Source: Polyangiaceae bacterium
Lineage (GTDB): Bacteria; Myxococcota_A; Polyangia; Polyangiales; Polyangiaceae
Direction: 5' to 3'
Length of the DNA: 64,000 bases
Assembly: GCA_016719945.1 (NCBI GenBank)
Contig: JADJYE010000006.1
Location: 323,501 to 387,500 of the forward strand
The stretch's first letter is position 1. Each line of letters opens with the position of its first letter. Positions 16,251 through 24,479 of the stretch are shown here, in pieces. Below the pieces are notes generated by a model. That model was given only the letters and a program-made list of their open reading frames with translations. It had not been told where the DNA came from and did no database searches. The position numbers and the translations under genes were made by a program.

Positions 16251-17582
16251 ATGCTCTCGGCCGTGTCCCCGGGCAGAGGAAGCGGCCCCCGCTGGCGAGC
16301 CCTCGCCGCGTCCGCCTCCATCGTCGCGGCGCTGCTGACGTTCGGCCACGCTGGCGCGGCCGCCCCGAATCCGCTCGGGAAGGCGGCGAAGCGGGGCCTC
16401 GAGCTCGCCAAGGCGGGAGATTGTGTCGCGGCCGTGCCGGAGCTCGAGCGCGCGGAGCTCGAGGAGCACAGGCCGGCGACCGCGGCGGCCCTCGGCGGGT
16501 GCCACGTAGCGCTCGGGGAGATCGTCCTCGCTCACGAGATCTTCAGCGCGCTCGCAGCGGAGAAGCCTTCGCCCTCGTGGGACGCGGCGGACAAGGGGGC
16601 GGCGTCGAAGGCCTCCAAGACGGCGCTCGAGCTCGACGCGCGGATCCCCAAGGTCACCCTGGACATCGCGCCCGCCGACGCCCCCGTGGAGGTGACCGTC
16701 GGAGGTGCGAGGGCGAAGGACCCTCGCGCTGAGCTCCGGGTGCCGCCCGACGAGAAGATCGAGGTGGTCGTGACCGCGGCGGGCTTCGAGCCCGCGACGC
16801 TCACGGTTCTGCTCGCGGAGGGGGAGCGCAAGCGACTGGACGTGACGCTGGTGCGAGTCGACGGCGAGCCAGCTCCGCCCAAGCTGCCCCCGAAGCCGTC
16901 GCCGTCGCCCGACGACCCGCTCCCCAAGCACTGGCTCGGCGCTCGATTCAGGGGGCTGTTCCTGCCCAGTTTCGTGATGAACATCGTGGCCGAGGGAGGG
17001 ACGAACACGTACCTGCCCGGGGTCGGCGTGACCTACACGGCGCGGCTCGGCGTGGTCGATCTCGAGCCGTCGATCACCTTCACGAGCTACAACCTCGGTC
17101 CGACGCCGTTCAAGCCACGCGATACGCCCGACACGGAGTGGGAGATCGTCGAGAGCGATCTGTGGGGCGCGGTCGCCGCGCTCGACGTCCTCTACCGCGT
17201 CCCGCTCTCGCCGGTCGTCGAGCTGCGGATTGGGGCGGGGTTCGGCGTCGGCTGGGCGTTCGCTGGCGACCTCTACCGGTGGCAGTCGTACCCGGAAGAC
17301 GGTCAGCCGGGAGACCCGTCCACCTACCAGAAATGCGATGGGCCCAACGACCCGCCCGGCACGTTCCGCTACTGCAACCAGCTCGACAAGGACGCGGAGC
17401 GCTACGGCGGGCCGGACGCGAGCTGGGGTGACGGCGGTGCCCGGCCGATCGTCTACCCGTGGCTCGCCATCCCCCAGGTTGGCTTCGCGATGCGGCCGGT
17501 CCCGGAGGTCGCGATCGACGTGGAGCTGGGTGTCACCCTGAACGGCTTCTTGACCGGCGCGGGCGTCCGCTTCGGGCTCTGA
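16251..17582 (+). CDS. exported PEGA-like outer membrane protein
   Basis: A 443-residue protein with a signal peptide (hydrophobic SIVAALLTFGHAGAAA, cleavage about residue 37). Residues ~40-120 form a helical TPR-like segment (ALGGCHVALGE). Residues ~130-210 contain a PEGA-type beta domain (IAPADAPVEVTVGG ... AGFEPATLTVLLAEGE), then a Pro-rich linker and a ~220-residue C-terminal part with barrel-like strands ending in GVRFGL. This TPR-PEGA-barrel layout is common in Polyangia. Start ATG 16251 is used; GTG 16263 is possible. Its 3' end overlaps the convergent matrixin gene by 50 bp. Function unknown, probably structural in the outer membrane. Confidence 0.78.
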   Translation: MLSAVSPGRGSGPRWRALAASASIVAALLTFGHAGAAAPNPLGKAAKRGLELAKAGDCVAAVPELERAELEEHRPATAAALGGCHVALGEIVLAHEIFSALAAEKPSPSWDAADKGAASKASKTALELDARIPKVTLDIAPADAPVEVTVGGARAKDPRAELRVPPDEKIEVVVTAAGFEPATLTVLLAEGERKRLDVTLVRVDGEPAPPKLPPKPSPSPDDPLPKHWLGARFRGLFLPSFVMNIVAEGGTNTYLPGVGVTYTARLGVVDLEPSITFTSYNLGPTPFKPRDTPDTEWEIVESDLWGAVAALDVLYRVPLSPVVELRIGAGFGVGWAFAGDLYRWQSYPEDGQPGDPSTYQKCDGPNDPPGTFRYCNQLDKDAERYGGPDASWGDGGARPIVYPWLAIPQVGFAMRPVPEVAIDVELGVTLNGFLTGAGVRFGL

Positions 17583-18426
17583 AGGTCGCGAAGGCAAGGG
17601 CGGCGAGCAGCAGGTGCCCCACGCCGAGCCGCGGATTCGGGCTCGCGCCCGCGCGCGTCGCCGTGCAGCTCCCCTCCGTCTGATCGTCGCGGCACTCCGG
17701 CGAGAAGCCGTGCCGCGGCAGCGGGTTGCAGGTGTCGTCGATCGACGCGCTCGGTGGGTACACGGCGCAGATCGCCGCCGCGTCGTCGGGGGAGAGGCTC
17801 CTCAGCTCGGTCGTCCCCTCGTCGTAGAACGCGAACATCGTCGCCTCGGTGTCCCCGCTGTGCCCGAGGCCGAGAAAGTGGCCAGCCTCGTGCGTGAGCA
17901 CGCTGAGCAGATCAGCCTGAACGTCGGCGTCGTTGACCGTGAAGTCGTGGTCGCGCGCGTTGAGCTCGATGTCCGCGCTGAGCAGGTCCCCCGTCTCGGG
18001 GTCGAAGGTGGTCGTCGTGATCGCGTAAGTGTGCGTCGCCTCCGAGTGCGGCCAGTCGGCGCTGAAGAAGACGATGTTCGCGTTGCCCGCGTCCTTGTTG
18101 TACTCGACGGCACCACAAGCGACCTGACCGAGGTTCTGGATCGAGAGCCCGGGGCTCTGCCCGCCGCAGTCGGCGCGCCGCCACGCGTCGAACGCGAGAT
18201 CGCTGATCAGCTCGACCGTGCCCGCGTCGAGGCCCGAGCCGCCGCTGTCCTGGACGGAGAACCCGACGCACCCCGACGCCCAGACGAGCGGCGGGCAGCC
18301 GTCGATCACCTCACCGTCACAGGCGTCGATCCCCTTGCAGACCGTGCTCCGGCAGTAGGCGCCGGCGCTCGTCGCGGCGAGCGAGACCGAGAGCGAGGCG
18401 AGCAGGGGGAGGGCGAGGCGGTGCAT
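17533..18426 (-). CDS. matrixin-family (M10A-like) zinc metalloprotease, exported
   Basis: A 297-residue secreted protein with a signal peptide (SLSVSLAATSAGA) and the zinc motif HEAGHFLGLGHS, which supplies three His ligands and the catalytic Glu, followed by an ATMF Met-turn, as in matrixins. Several Cys in the N-terminal third may form disulphides. The C-terminus is a Cys-containing spacer, a hydrophobic segment (LLLAALAFATFRA) and a long Arg/Ser-rich tail, a layout like Myxococcota sorting tails but without the neat RRRR end. Located 23 bp after cyaY on the minus strand. Its 3' end overlaps the convergent PEGA-like gene. Substrate unknown. Confidence 0.88.
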   Translation of the reverse strand: MHRLALPLLASLSVSLAATSAGAYCRSTVCKGIDACDGEVIDGCPPLVWASGCVGFSVQDSGGSGLDAGTVELISDLAFDAWRRADCGGQSPGLSIQNLGQVACGAVEYNKDAGNANIVFFSADWPHSEATHTYAITTTTFDPETGDLLSADIELNARDHDFTVNDADVQADLLSVLTHEAGHFLGLGHSGDTEATMFAFYDEGTTELRSLSPDDAAAICAVYPPSASIDDTCNPLPRHGFSPECRDDQTEGSCTATRAGASPNPRLGVGHLLLAALAFATFRARSGRPRRSRSRSG

Positions 18427-18449
18427 CGTCCCGTGGGCGGCAGCGCCGA

Positions 18450-18779
18450 CTACGATGATGGCAAAAGCGCGACGTCTTTGCCGACCTTTTTGCCGACCAC
18501 GCGGGAGAGGGCGGAGAAGAGCTCGTCGCCCGACTTCGACGCGACCCAGCGCCCACCCTCGCCGAGGTCGAAGTGCCACGCGGAGCGCTCCGCGGCCATC
18601 CAGATTTGCTGGGCGGCGCGGTGGCTGTTCACGACGTACTTCGCCCCGTCGGGGAACTCGATGGTGAGCACTCCGAGCGTCAGCTCGACCTCGGCGTCGA
18701 TGCCGGAGTCGTCGAGCACCGAGCGGAGGCGCTCGAGCGTCTCCTCGGCGCGCGCCTCGAAGTCGGAGGTTCCGCTCAT
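18450..18779 (-). CDS. cyaY: iron donor protein CyaY (frataxin)
   Basis: Bacterial frataxin binds iron and modulates Fe-S cluster assembly on IscS/IscU. The 109-residue protein has the frataxin acidic helix (ERLRSVLDDSGID), the strand motif GVLTIEFPDG, the N-S-H-x-A-x-x-QIW-x-A motif and WHFDLGEGGRW followed by SGDELFSAL. Length matches the family. Start ATG 18779 is chosen because the protein then begins at the first helix; an upstream ATG only adds Arg/Pro-rich sequence. It lies between an adenine methylase gene (42 bp upstream) and a matrixin gene, away from the isc genes. Confidence 0.88.
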   Translation of the reverse strand: MSGTSDFEARAEETLERLRSVLDDSGIDAEVELTLGVLTIEFPDGAKYVVNSHRAAQQIWMAAERSAWHFDLGEGGRWVASKSGDELFSALSRVVGKKVGKDVALLPSS

Positions 18780-18821
18780 GGGCAGGCTTCTAGCCCGAGG
18801 CCGAGGCCCCGACAAGCGGCG

Positions 18822-19868
18822 TCACCCGCGCGTCCGCGCGCCGACGACGAGCACCTCACCGCTCGCACGCGTCGACAGGGCGTAGCTGCTCCGCTTCACG
18901 TGGACGGCGACGTCGCGCCCCTGCGCCTCGAGCGCCGCCTCGAGCGCCGCGATCGAGGGGGCGCCGTCGGTGCGGTAGGACAAGACGACGAGCGGGCACG
19001 CCCGCGCGCGCTCGAGCAGCGCGAACAGCGCCTCACCGTGGGAAGAGGCTCGCTCGAAGGGCGAGCCGTCGACCTTGAACGGCCGGTGCTTCCTGCGAGC
19101 GTCGACGCGGTCGGGCCACTCCTCGTAGCGCGTGAGACCCTCGAGGAAGTGGTAGCCGTCCGCATAGGAGAACGTCGCCCCGTCGGCGCGCACGTACGGG
19201 GGATCGAGGTAGACCAGCTCGGCGTCGAGCGGACACGCGAGCGCGTCGAGGCAGGTCGCCGTGTGACGAAGGCCGTTGTCGAAGACCGCCCTGTTCGCCG
19301 ACTCGATCGCCTTCACGAACAGCGCCTCGAACGGCCGCTCCCAGGTGGTCTTGTTGCCGAACGAGCGCTGCACGTCCGCGAGGCGGACCGAGAGGTTCTT
19401 GCGGTGGAACAGGTTGAAGGGCCGCTTCATCAGGCACGCCTGGAAGAGCGCGTGCAGCGCCAGCGCCCGTTCGAAGCGATTGTCCATGCTCTGCACGTTC
19501 TGGATCGTCACGTCGAGCCAGCGATCTTCTTCGGGTAGGAAGTAGACGTCGCGGTAGGTGCGCGCGATCACGTCGTCGTAGGCGCGCCCGGGGGCTGCCC
19601 GCGTGAGCTCGCGCGCCCGCTCGAGGTCGAGGGTCGCCGCGTCGTTCTCGATCAGCGCGACGCCCGTGGCGTGGCTCGAGCGCAGCGCGTCGTTGAAGTG
19701 GACCTGCTTACCGAGCCGCTTGAGGTAGTGGCTGACGACCCCCGTCCCTCCGAAGACGTCGACGGCCGAACGGAAGCTCAGCCGCGAGATCACGCCGTCG
19801 AGGAACGGGATCAGGCGCTGCTTCGAGCCCTGATAGCGCGTGGTCGGGAAGGGGACTGTGCGGCTCAT
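18822..19868 (-). CDS. DNA adenine methylase, D12 class (Dam-like), orphan
   Basis: A 348-residue N6-adenine DNA methyltransferase. It has the N-terminal TRYQGSKQRL motif (like PFRYPGGK of Dam-type enzymes), the S-adenosylmethionine motif DVFGGTG and the catalytic DPPY in LVYLDPPYVRADG, in the order X-I-IV typical of the alpha/D12 class. No restriction endonuclease or specificity subunit is adjacent, so it may be a solitary regulator or part of a split system. Start ATG 19868 is immediately before the conserved N-terminus. The recognition sequence cannot be read from sequence. Confidence 0.9.
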   Translation of the reverse strand: MSRTVPFPTTRYQGSKQRLIPFLDGVISRLSFRSAVDVFGGTGVVSHYLKRLGKQVHFNDALRSSHATGVALIENDAATLDLERARELTRAAPGRAYDDVIARTYRDVYFLPEEDRWLDVTIQNVQSMDNRFERALALHALFQACLMKRPFNLFHRKNLSVRLADVQRSFGNKTTWERPFEALFVKAIESANRAVFDNGLRHTATCLDALACPLDAELVYLDPPYVRADGATFSYADGYHFLEGLTRYEEWPDRVDARRKHRPFKVDGSPFERASSHGEALFALLERARACPLVVLSYRTDGAPSIAALEAALEAQGRDVAVHVKRSSYALSTRASGEVLVVGARTRG

Positions 19869-19966
19869 GCGTTCGAGGTCTCGTCGCTCACCTGAGGCGC
19901 AGATGTCGCGATGCTGCCCCCAATTGCACACATCAATCCGCGATGCTAAGGCCGCTTTCAACTCCC

Positions 19967-20782
19967 ATGAAGACCTCTCTGCTCGTCGTCGCCAGTCTCT
20001 GCGTTGGCCTCTCTGCTCTGCCTGCCTGCGGCGCTGGCAGCTCGCGCGAGAAGGTGTCCCTGGCGTATCCCGGCTCGGACGCGCGCGACGTGTCGGATCA
20101 CCTCTCTCAGGCGATCACCGACGCCGGGATGTCACCGAACTGCAAGGACCGCAAGTTCTGCAAGTTCAAGTTCAACGAGCAGGGGACGGTGCACTACAAG
20201 CTGCTCAAGCGCGACCCGGTGCTCCTGCTCGAGATCGCCGACGATGTGCCCGAGGAGGAGCGCGGCAAGCTCGAGCGCGAGATGACGAAGCTGGCCCAGG
20301 AGATCTGGGGCAAGGCGTCGGACGTCGCGCTGACCAGGGAGAAGGAAGACAAGCAGGCGAAGGCCGAGCGAGAGGCGCGCGAGGCCGAGCTCGACGCGGA
20401 GAAGCACAAGGTCGACACTGAGGCGCGCCTCGAGCTGGAGCGCATCGCCGCCGAGGAGCGGAAGAACAAGGAGAAGAACGCTGCCGACGAGAAGTCGGCG
20501 GCGGAGGCGGCCATGAAGGTCACCGACAAGATCTCCTTCGAGGCGAAGCTGAACGGCGGCGCCGCCCTCAAGGTCGAGCAGCCCGAGGGCGCCGTGTGCA
20601 CGACGCTCAGCGACAACGCCAATGTGTCGAAGTCGCTCGAGGTCCCGTTCCAGATCGAGACCACGCCGGGCTCCTTTTACACCGTCGAGTGCGTCCTGCC
20701 GAAGGGCGCGACCTGGCGAAAGAAGGTGCAGACGAAGGAGCGCTTCGTGACGGTCGTGTCGCTCACCCAGGGCGGGAAGTAA
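19967..20782 (+). CDS. lipoprotein with central coiled coil, unknown function
   Basis: A 271-residue protein with lipobox LPAC (Cys near residue 21). An N-terminal folded part (~residues 25-100) includes a CKDRKFCKFKF segment; then ~90 residues of charged Glu/Lys/Ala-rich coiled coil (EREAREAELDAEKHKV...); then a C-terminal beta-rich domain with Cys in AVCTTL and VECVLP. Start ATG 19967 is preferred over an upstream ATG because it begins the signal peptide. It is a single gene ending at a strong hairpin at 20800. Envelope location is inferred from the lipobox; no family is recognised. Confidence 0.75.
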   Translation: MKTSLLVVASLCVGLSALPACGAGSSREKVSLAYPGSDARDVSDHLSQAITDAGMSPNCKDRKFCKFKFNEQGTVHYKLLKRDPVLLLEIADDVPEEERGKLEREMTKLAQEIWGKASDVALTREKEDKQAKAEREAREAELDAEKHKVDTEARLELERIAAEERKNKEKNAADEKSAAEAAMKVTDKISFEAKLNGGAALKVEQPEGAVCTTLSDNANVSKSLEVPFQIETTPGSFYTVECVLPKGATWRKKVQTKERFVTVVSLTQGGK

Positions 20783-20799
20783 GCCACCAGGACGACGGG

Positions 20800-20824
20800 C
20801 GGCGGCTCTCTGCGAGAGCCGCCG
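20800..20824. terminator. terminator-like hairpin between convergent units
   Basis: CGGCGGCTCTC (20800-20810) and GAGAGCCGCCG (20814-20824) form a perfect 11-bp stem with a TGC loop, 18 bp after the lipoprotein stop codon and just past the 3' end of the tRNA on the other strand. There is no T-run, as is usual in such GC-rich genomes; it may serve both directions. Confidence 0.7.
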
Positions 20825-20825
20825 G

Positions 20826-20899
20826 CGCGCCCGGCAGGATTCGAACCTGCGACCCTCGGCTTAGAAGGCCGGTGCTCTATCCAGCTGAGCTACGGGCGC
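20826..20899 (-). tRNA. tRNA-Arg (anticodon UCU)
   Basis: The minus strand folds as a complete 74-nt cloverleaf: acceptor GCGCCCG with CGGGCGC, D arm GCTC...GAGC, anticodon loop CTTCTAA giving UCU (reads AGA/AGG), a five-base variable loop, and T arm GCAGG-TTCGAAT-CCTGC, with discriminator G. The first pair of the anticodon stem (C-A) is mismatched. The 3' CCA is not encoded (the genomic sequence continues CCG). No integrated element is attached to it. Confidence 0.96.
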
Positions 20900-20953
20900 G
20901 TGGGACGAGGTTTACCCGTCGCTGCTTCGTTCGACAACAGCGACGGGCGAAGC

Positions 20954-21487
20954 CTACTTGTCCTGAGCGGCGGGCGGCTTGTCTCGGGTCGTCAGCGAGC
21001 CGATGTAGTCGATCTTGCCGAGCGGAACGCCGTTGTGCCGGAGGATCGCGTAGGCCGTCATGAGGTGGAAGTAGAAGTTCGGCGTCGCCATCTCCACCAG
21101 GTAGTCGCTCGCGGCCATGTCCTTGCCCTCGAGGAACGGGAGCGCGACGCGGCGGGTCTCGGCGCCGTCGAAGTCCTTGGCGGAGAAGGTGTCGAGGTAG
21201 TCGACCGCCTTCTGGATGCGGGTCTTGAGCTGCTCGATCGTCTGCTCGGTGTCGGGGTGGCTGGGGGCGTCTTTGCCAGCGCCGCGGGCGGCGGCGAACT
21301 TCGCCGCGTCGCAGGCCGCCTGCACCTGCCGGGGCAGCGGGTATTGGTCGGGGGCGAGGCGCGCAGACGCGAGCCCGTTGGGGTCGTAGCCACGCTCCTT
21401 GGCGTTGGCTTCGGCCTTCTCGAGCCAGCGGCTCAGCCCCTGGAGCAGCTTCTTCATCTCGGCGACGGACGCATGAAACATCGGCAT
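20954..21487 (-). CDS. DUF1993 family protein
   Basis: A 177-residue helical protein resembling DUF1993 (motifs MFHASVAEMKKLLQGL near the start, LAPDQYPLPRQVQ, AADYL-like ASDYLVEMATPNFYFH and AYAILRHNGVPLGK near the end). The family folds as a DinB/YfiT-like four-helix bundle; conserved His residues could bind metal. The activity is unknown; some family members are annotated only as domains of unknown function. Start ATG 21487 (another at 21481). Divergent from a TetR regulator gene ~100 bp away, which may control it. Confidence 0.9.
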   Translation of the reverse strand: MPMFHASVAEMKKLLQGLSRWLEKAEANAKERGYDPNGLASARLAPDQYPLPRQVQAACDAAKFAAARGAGKDAPSHPDTEQTIEQLKTRIQKAVDYLDTFSAKDFDGAETRRVALPFLEGKDMAASDYLVEMATPNFYFHLMTAYAILRHNGVPLGKIDYIGSLTTRDKPPAAQDK

Positions 21488-21585
21488 GGCGCGAGGGTCA
21501 CCATGTCCCTGCCCGGGATGCAACGCCAGCCCGCCGCTCGCGCCCCGACGAAGGCCGCGCCTGCAGTACGATGGGCGCGCTCGTC

Positions 21586-22170
21586 ATGGCGCGGCCGCGT
21601 GAGTTCGAAGAGGGTGAGGTGCTCGACCGGGCGCTCCACGTGTTCTGGTCGAAGGGCTACGAGGGGACCAGCGTGCAAGACCTCGTCGACGAGACCGGGC
21701 TCGGCCGGGCGAGCCTGTACGGTGCGTTCGGCGACAAGGAGCAGCTCTTCAAGCGGGTGCTGGCGCACTACGTCGAGCGCGCAGGCGCCGAGATGTCGAC
21801 CCTCGAGGACGAGCCCTCCGCGCTGCTCGCGCTCGAGCGGCTGTTCACCTCCTGGCTCAGCGTGACCTGCCCCAAGAGCGGACCCCGCGGCTGCTTCCTC
21901 GTGCTGTCGGGGACGAGCTCCGCCGATCGTGAGGCCTGGGCGCGCGCGCTGCTCGAGCAGTCCATGAAGCAGACGGAGGCGTCGCTCGAGCGGATCGTTC
22001 GACGCGGGCAGGAGGTGGGCGAGCTCAAGGCGAGCCGCGACCCGGCGACGGTCGCGCGCTTCTTGGTCGTGCTGCTCCAGGGCGTCGCGACCGCGTCGCG
22101 CGCCGGGTGGAGCCGCGACAAGCTCAAATGCGTCGCGAGCGAGGCCCTGTTGGACCTCGCTCGCGGATAG
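21586..22170 (+). CDS. TetR/AcrR family transcriptional regulator
   Basis: A 194-residue DNA-binding regulator. The N-terminal helix-turn-helix is clear: VLDRALHVFWSKGYEGTSV then DLVDETGLGRASLYGAFGDKEQLF, the TetR signature. The C-terminal ligand domain resembles the group with an SG-PRGC-L motif (PKSGPRGCFLVLS). Start set at ATG 21586 (MARPREF), usual in this family; ATG 21571 would add five residues. Divergent from the DUF1993 gene, which is a candidate target. Ligand unknown. Confidence 0.92.
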   Translation: MARPREFEEGEVLDRALHVFWSKGYEGTSVQDLVDETGLGRASLYGAFGDKEQLFKRVLAHYVERAGAEMSTLEDEPSALLALERLFTSWLSVTCPKSGPRGCFLVLSGTSSADREAWARALLEQSMKQTEASLERIVRRGQEVGELKASRDPATVARFLVVLLQGVATASRAGWSRDKLKCVASEALLDLARG

Positions 22171-22206
22171 CGGCGACCTGGCTCGGGCGGGGTTGGCCCC
22201 GACCGC

Positions 22207-22962
22207 TCAGCCCGCTTCGGCCGAGACCTGCGGGCCCGTCTTGCCGAAGCGGCGCTGCCTGCGCGAGAACGCCGCCATCGCCTCGTCGAGCGTCTCCAAG
22301 GTGAAGTCGGGCCAGAGCGTCTCGGTGAAGAAGAGCTCCGCGTAGGCGCATTCGAACAGCAGGAAGTCCGAGAGGCGCCGCTCGCCGCCGGTGCGGATGA
22401 CGAGATCGGGATCGGGGAGGTTGCCGGTGGAGAGGAACGACCGGATGCTCGCCTCGTTGACCTCCTCCGGGATGACCAGGCCGGCGCGAGCGCGGATGGC
22501 GATCTGTCGGATGGCGCTCACCATGTCTTGGCGGCCGCCGTACGACAGGGCGAGCGCGAGCTTCATGCCCTTGCAGCCCTTGGTCGCCTCGACGAGCGCC
22601 TCGGTCGCCTTGCGCGTGCGCCGGGGGAGCTCGTCGATGTCGCCGATGCAGGTCACCTGGACGTCGCGGCGGACGAGCTCGTCGATCTCGTTCTCGGCGA
22701 ACTCTGCGCACAGCCGCATCAGGGTCTCGATCTCGCCCTTGGGGCGCGACCAGTTCGCGGCGCTGAAGGCGTAGAGCGTCAGCGCGGAGATGCCGCGATC
22801 GTGGCAGCCGTACACCGCGGTGCGGACCGCCTTGCTGCCATGCTCGTGCCCGGCGGTGCGGGGCAGGCCCTTCTCGACCGCCCAGCGACCGTTGCCGTCG
22901 AGGATGATCGCGATGTGCGCGGGGGACTTCTTGTCGCGGATGGAACGAGCGTTGACCTTCAT
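22207..22962 (-). CDS. uppS: isoprenyl transferase (undecaprenyl diphosphate synthase)
   Basis: Cis-prenyltransferase that condenses isopentenyl diphosphate onto farnesyl diphosphate to give the undecaprenyl carrier for peptidoglycan and polysaccharide assembly. The 251-residue protein shows IILDGNGRWA (catalytic Asp22), GHEHGSKAV, LTLYAFSAANW, LALSYGGRQD and PDLVIRTGGERRLSDFLLF with the C-terminal FTETLWPDF. Length is standard. It lies 90 bp after the histidine kinase gene, at the end of a minus-strand envelope cluster. No cdsA or dxr follows in this window. Confidence 0.96.
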   Translation of the reverse strand: MKVNARSIRDKKSPAHIAIILDGNGRWAVEKGLPRTAGHEHGSKAVRTAVYGCHDRGISALTLYAFSAANWSRPKGEIETLMRLCAEFAENEIDELVRRDVQVTCIGDIDELPRRTRKATEALVEATKGCKGMKLALALSYGGRQDMVSAIRQIAIRARAGLVIPEEVNEASIRSFLSTGNLPDPDLVIRTGGERRLSDFLLFECAYAELFFTETLWPDFTLETLDEAMAAFSRRQRRFGKTGPQVSAEAG

Positions 22963-23052
22963 GACTGCTCCAAGCGTAGTTGCCTTCTGTGGCTTGGACG
23001 ATGGGCGCAGTGTGGAGGTTTCGTGGAGAACGCGCTCAATCTGCTGACTGAA

Positions 23053-24471
23053 TTATTTGTCAACGGAGGGCTCTCGCGTGAGCAAGCTCTGTCGCGCGGC
23101 CGGCAGCTTCACCACGAAGATCACGCTCGGGGGACCGGCGGTCTCGCAGCGCACCGTGCCGCCGTGCGACTCGGCGACGGCGCGCACGATCGCGAGCCCG
23201 AGGCCCGTGCCACCTTTGTCGGGGCGCGTGGTGACGAAGCGCCGGAACAGCTTCTTGCGCACGTGCTCGCTGACCGCGCCGGGGTTCTCGACCGAGAGCG
23301 AGACCTGCTCGCCGCTGCGCGAGAGGATCAACCGCACGGGGCCCTTGTCGAGGCCGTGCACGAGGGCGTTGTCGAGGAGGTTGTCCACGAGCCGCGCGAG
23401 CCACGGCTCGTCGCCCTTCACGAGCGACGACACCCCGTGGACCTCGACCTTCGCGCCTCGGTCCCGCGCGCGGGCCGCCGCCTCTTGGGCGACGCCGCGC
23501 AGATCGACGACCCGCGCGTCCTCCACGCCGCGGGCCTCGATGCGCGCCAGGCTCAAGAGCTCGCCGAGCAACAGCTCGATCCGCGCCGTCGCTTCTTGGA
23601 TGCGCTGCACGAAGCGCGCTGCCTCGGCGGGCTCCTCCAGCGCCCCGTCCGCCAGCACCTCGGCGCTCGCGCGGATCGCCGCCACCGGGTTCTTGAGCTC
23701 GTGCGACAGGTCCGCCGCGAACGTCTCGACGAACGGGCGACCCTCGAGCTCGCGCCGCATGATCTCGAGCGCCTGCGTGAGGCGCATGACCTCGCGACCG
23801 TGGGGGGCCGCGGGGGGAGACGCGAACAGCTGCCCCTCGCTGACGCGGACGGCGAAGTCGGTCAGCTTCTCGATCGGCGAGGCGATCGTCCTGCCGATCA
23901 GGGCGGCCGAGATCGCGGCCGCGACGCCGAGGCCGAGGCTGATGATCAGGATGGTCGGGGCGAAATCCTCGAGCGTGCGCTGGATCTCGAGCGTGCGCTT
24001 CACCACTTGCACCGACCCGACGCGCGCGCCGTCGACCTCGATCGGGACGGTGACCGCGACGCTGCCCGGCGCGCCGCCCTGATACTCGGGGCTCGCGGGG
24101 ATGAGCACCGCGCGACCGTCGACCGCCAGCAGCGTGACGCCGACGTCCGGGGACAACACCGACAGGTCCTGGGCCACGGCCTCGAGGTCGCGATCGCGGA
24201 CCTTCATGTCGTTCTGCACGAGCGCGGCGATCGCGGAGGCCTCCGAACGCGCGCTCTCCTCGGCGAGCAGCGTCGCGCGCGCCTTGACGCGATCCAGCAC
24301 CAGCACGCCCACCCCGAAGGCGAACGCGCCGACGATGCTGGCGAGGGCGATGAAGACCTGCATGCGGATGCTCAGCCCCGCCGTACGCGAGCGGAGCAGC
24401 CGCGCGCCGACGAAGGCGACGAACAGGATCAGCCCGAAGCTCGAGAGCGCGATGAGGAGCGTCTGGAGCAT
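23053..24471 (-). CDS. sensor histidine kinase (CreC-like)
   Basis: A 472-residue membrane kinase. Two N-terminal membrane segments (LIALSSFGLILFVAFVGA and VFIALASIVGAFAFGVGVLV), a periplasmic sensor loop of ~100 residues, a third segment (IISLGLGVAAAISAALIG), a HAMP-like linker, then DLSHELKNPVAAI (phosphorylated His257), N box DNLLDNALVH and G box KGGTGLGLAIV. Its cognate regulator gene is 8 bp upstream. The layout resembles CreC-type kinases; the signal is unknown. It is co-directional with a lytic transglycosylase-like gene and uppS. Confidence 0.94.
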   Translation of the reverse strand: MLQTLLIALSSFGLILFVAFVGARLLRSRTAGLSIRMQVFIALASIVGAFAFGVGVLVLDRVKARATLLAEESARSEASAIAALVQNDMKVRDRDLEAVAQDLSVLSPDVGVTLLAVDGRAVLIPASPEYQGGAPGSVAVTVPIEVDGARVGSVQVVKRTLEIQRTLEDFAPTILIISLGLGVAAAISAALIGRTIASPIEKLTDFAVRVSEGQLFASPPAAPHGREVMRLTQALEIMRRELEGRPFVETFAADLSHELKNPVAAIRASAEVLADGALEEPAEAARFVQRIQEATARIELLLGELLSLARIEARGVEDARVVDLRGVAQEAAARARDRGAKVEVHGVSSLVKGDEPWLARLVDNLLDNALVHGLDKGPVRLILSRSGEQVSLSVENPGAVSEHVRKKLFRRFVTTRPDKGGTGLGLAIVRAVAESHGGTVRCETAGPPSVIFVVKLPAARQSLLTREPSVDK

Positions 24472-24479
24472 GGCTGGCT

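Noticed and set aside
18450..19868. Restriction-modification system around the adenine methylase
   Set aside because: Neighbours are frataxin and a coiled-coil lipoprotein; no nuclease or specificity gene is present.
20826..20899. tRNA-Arg as an integration site of a mobile element
   Set aside because: No integrase and no direct repeat of the tRNA 3' end was noticed in the flanks.
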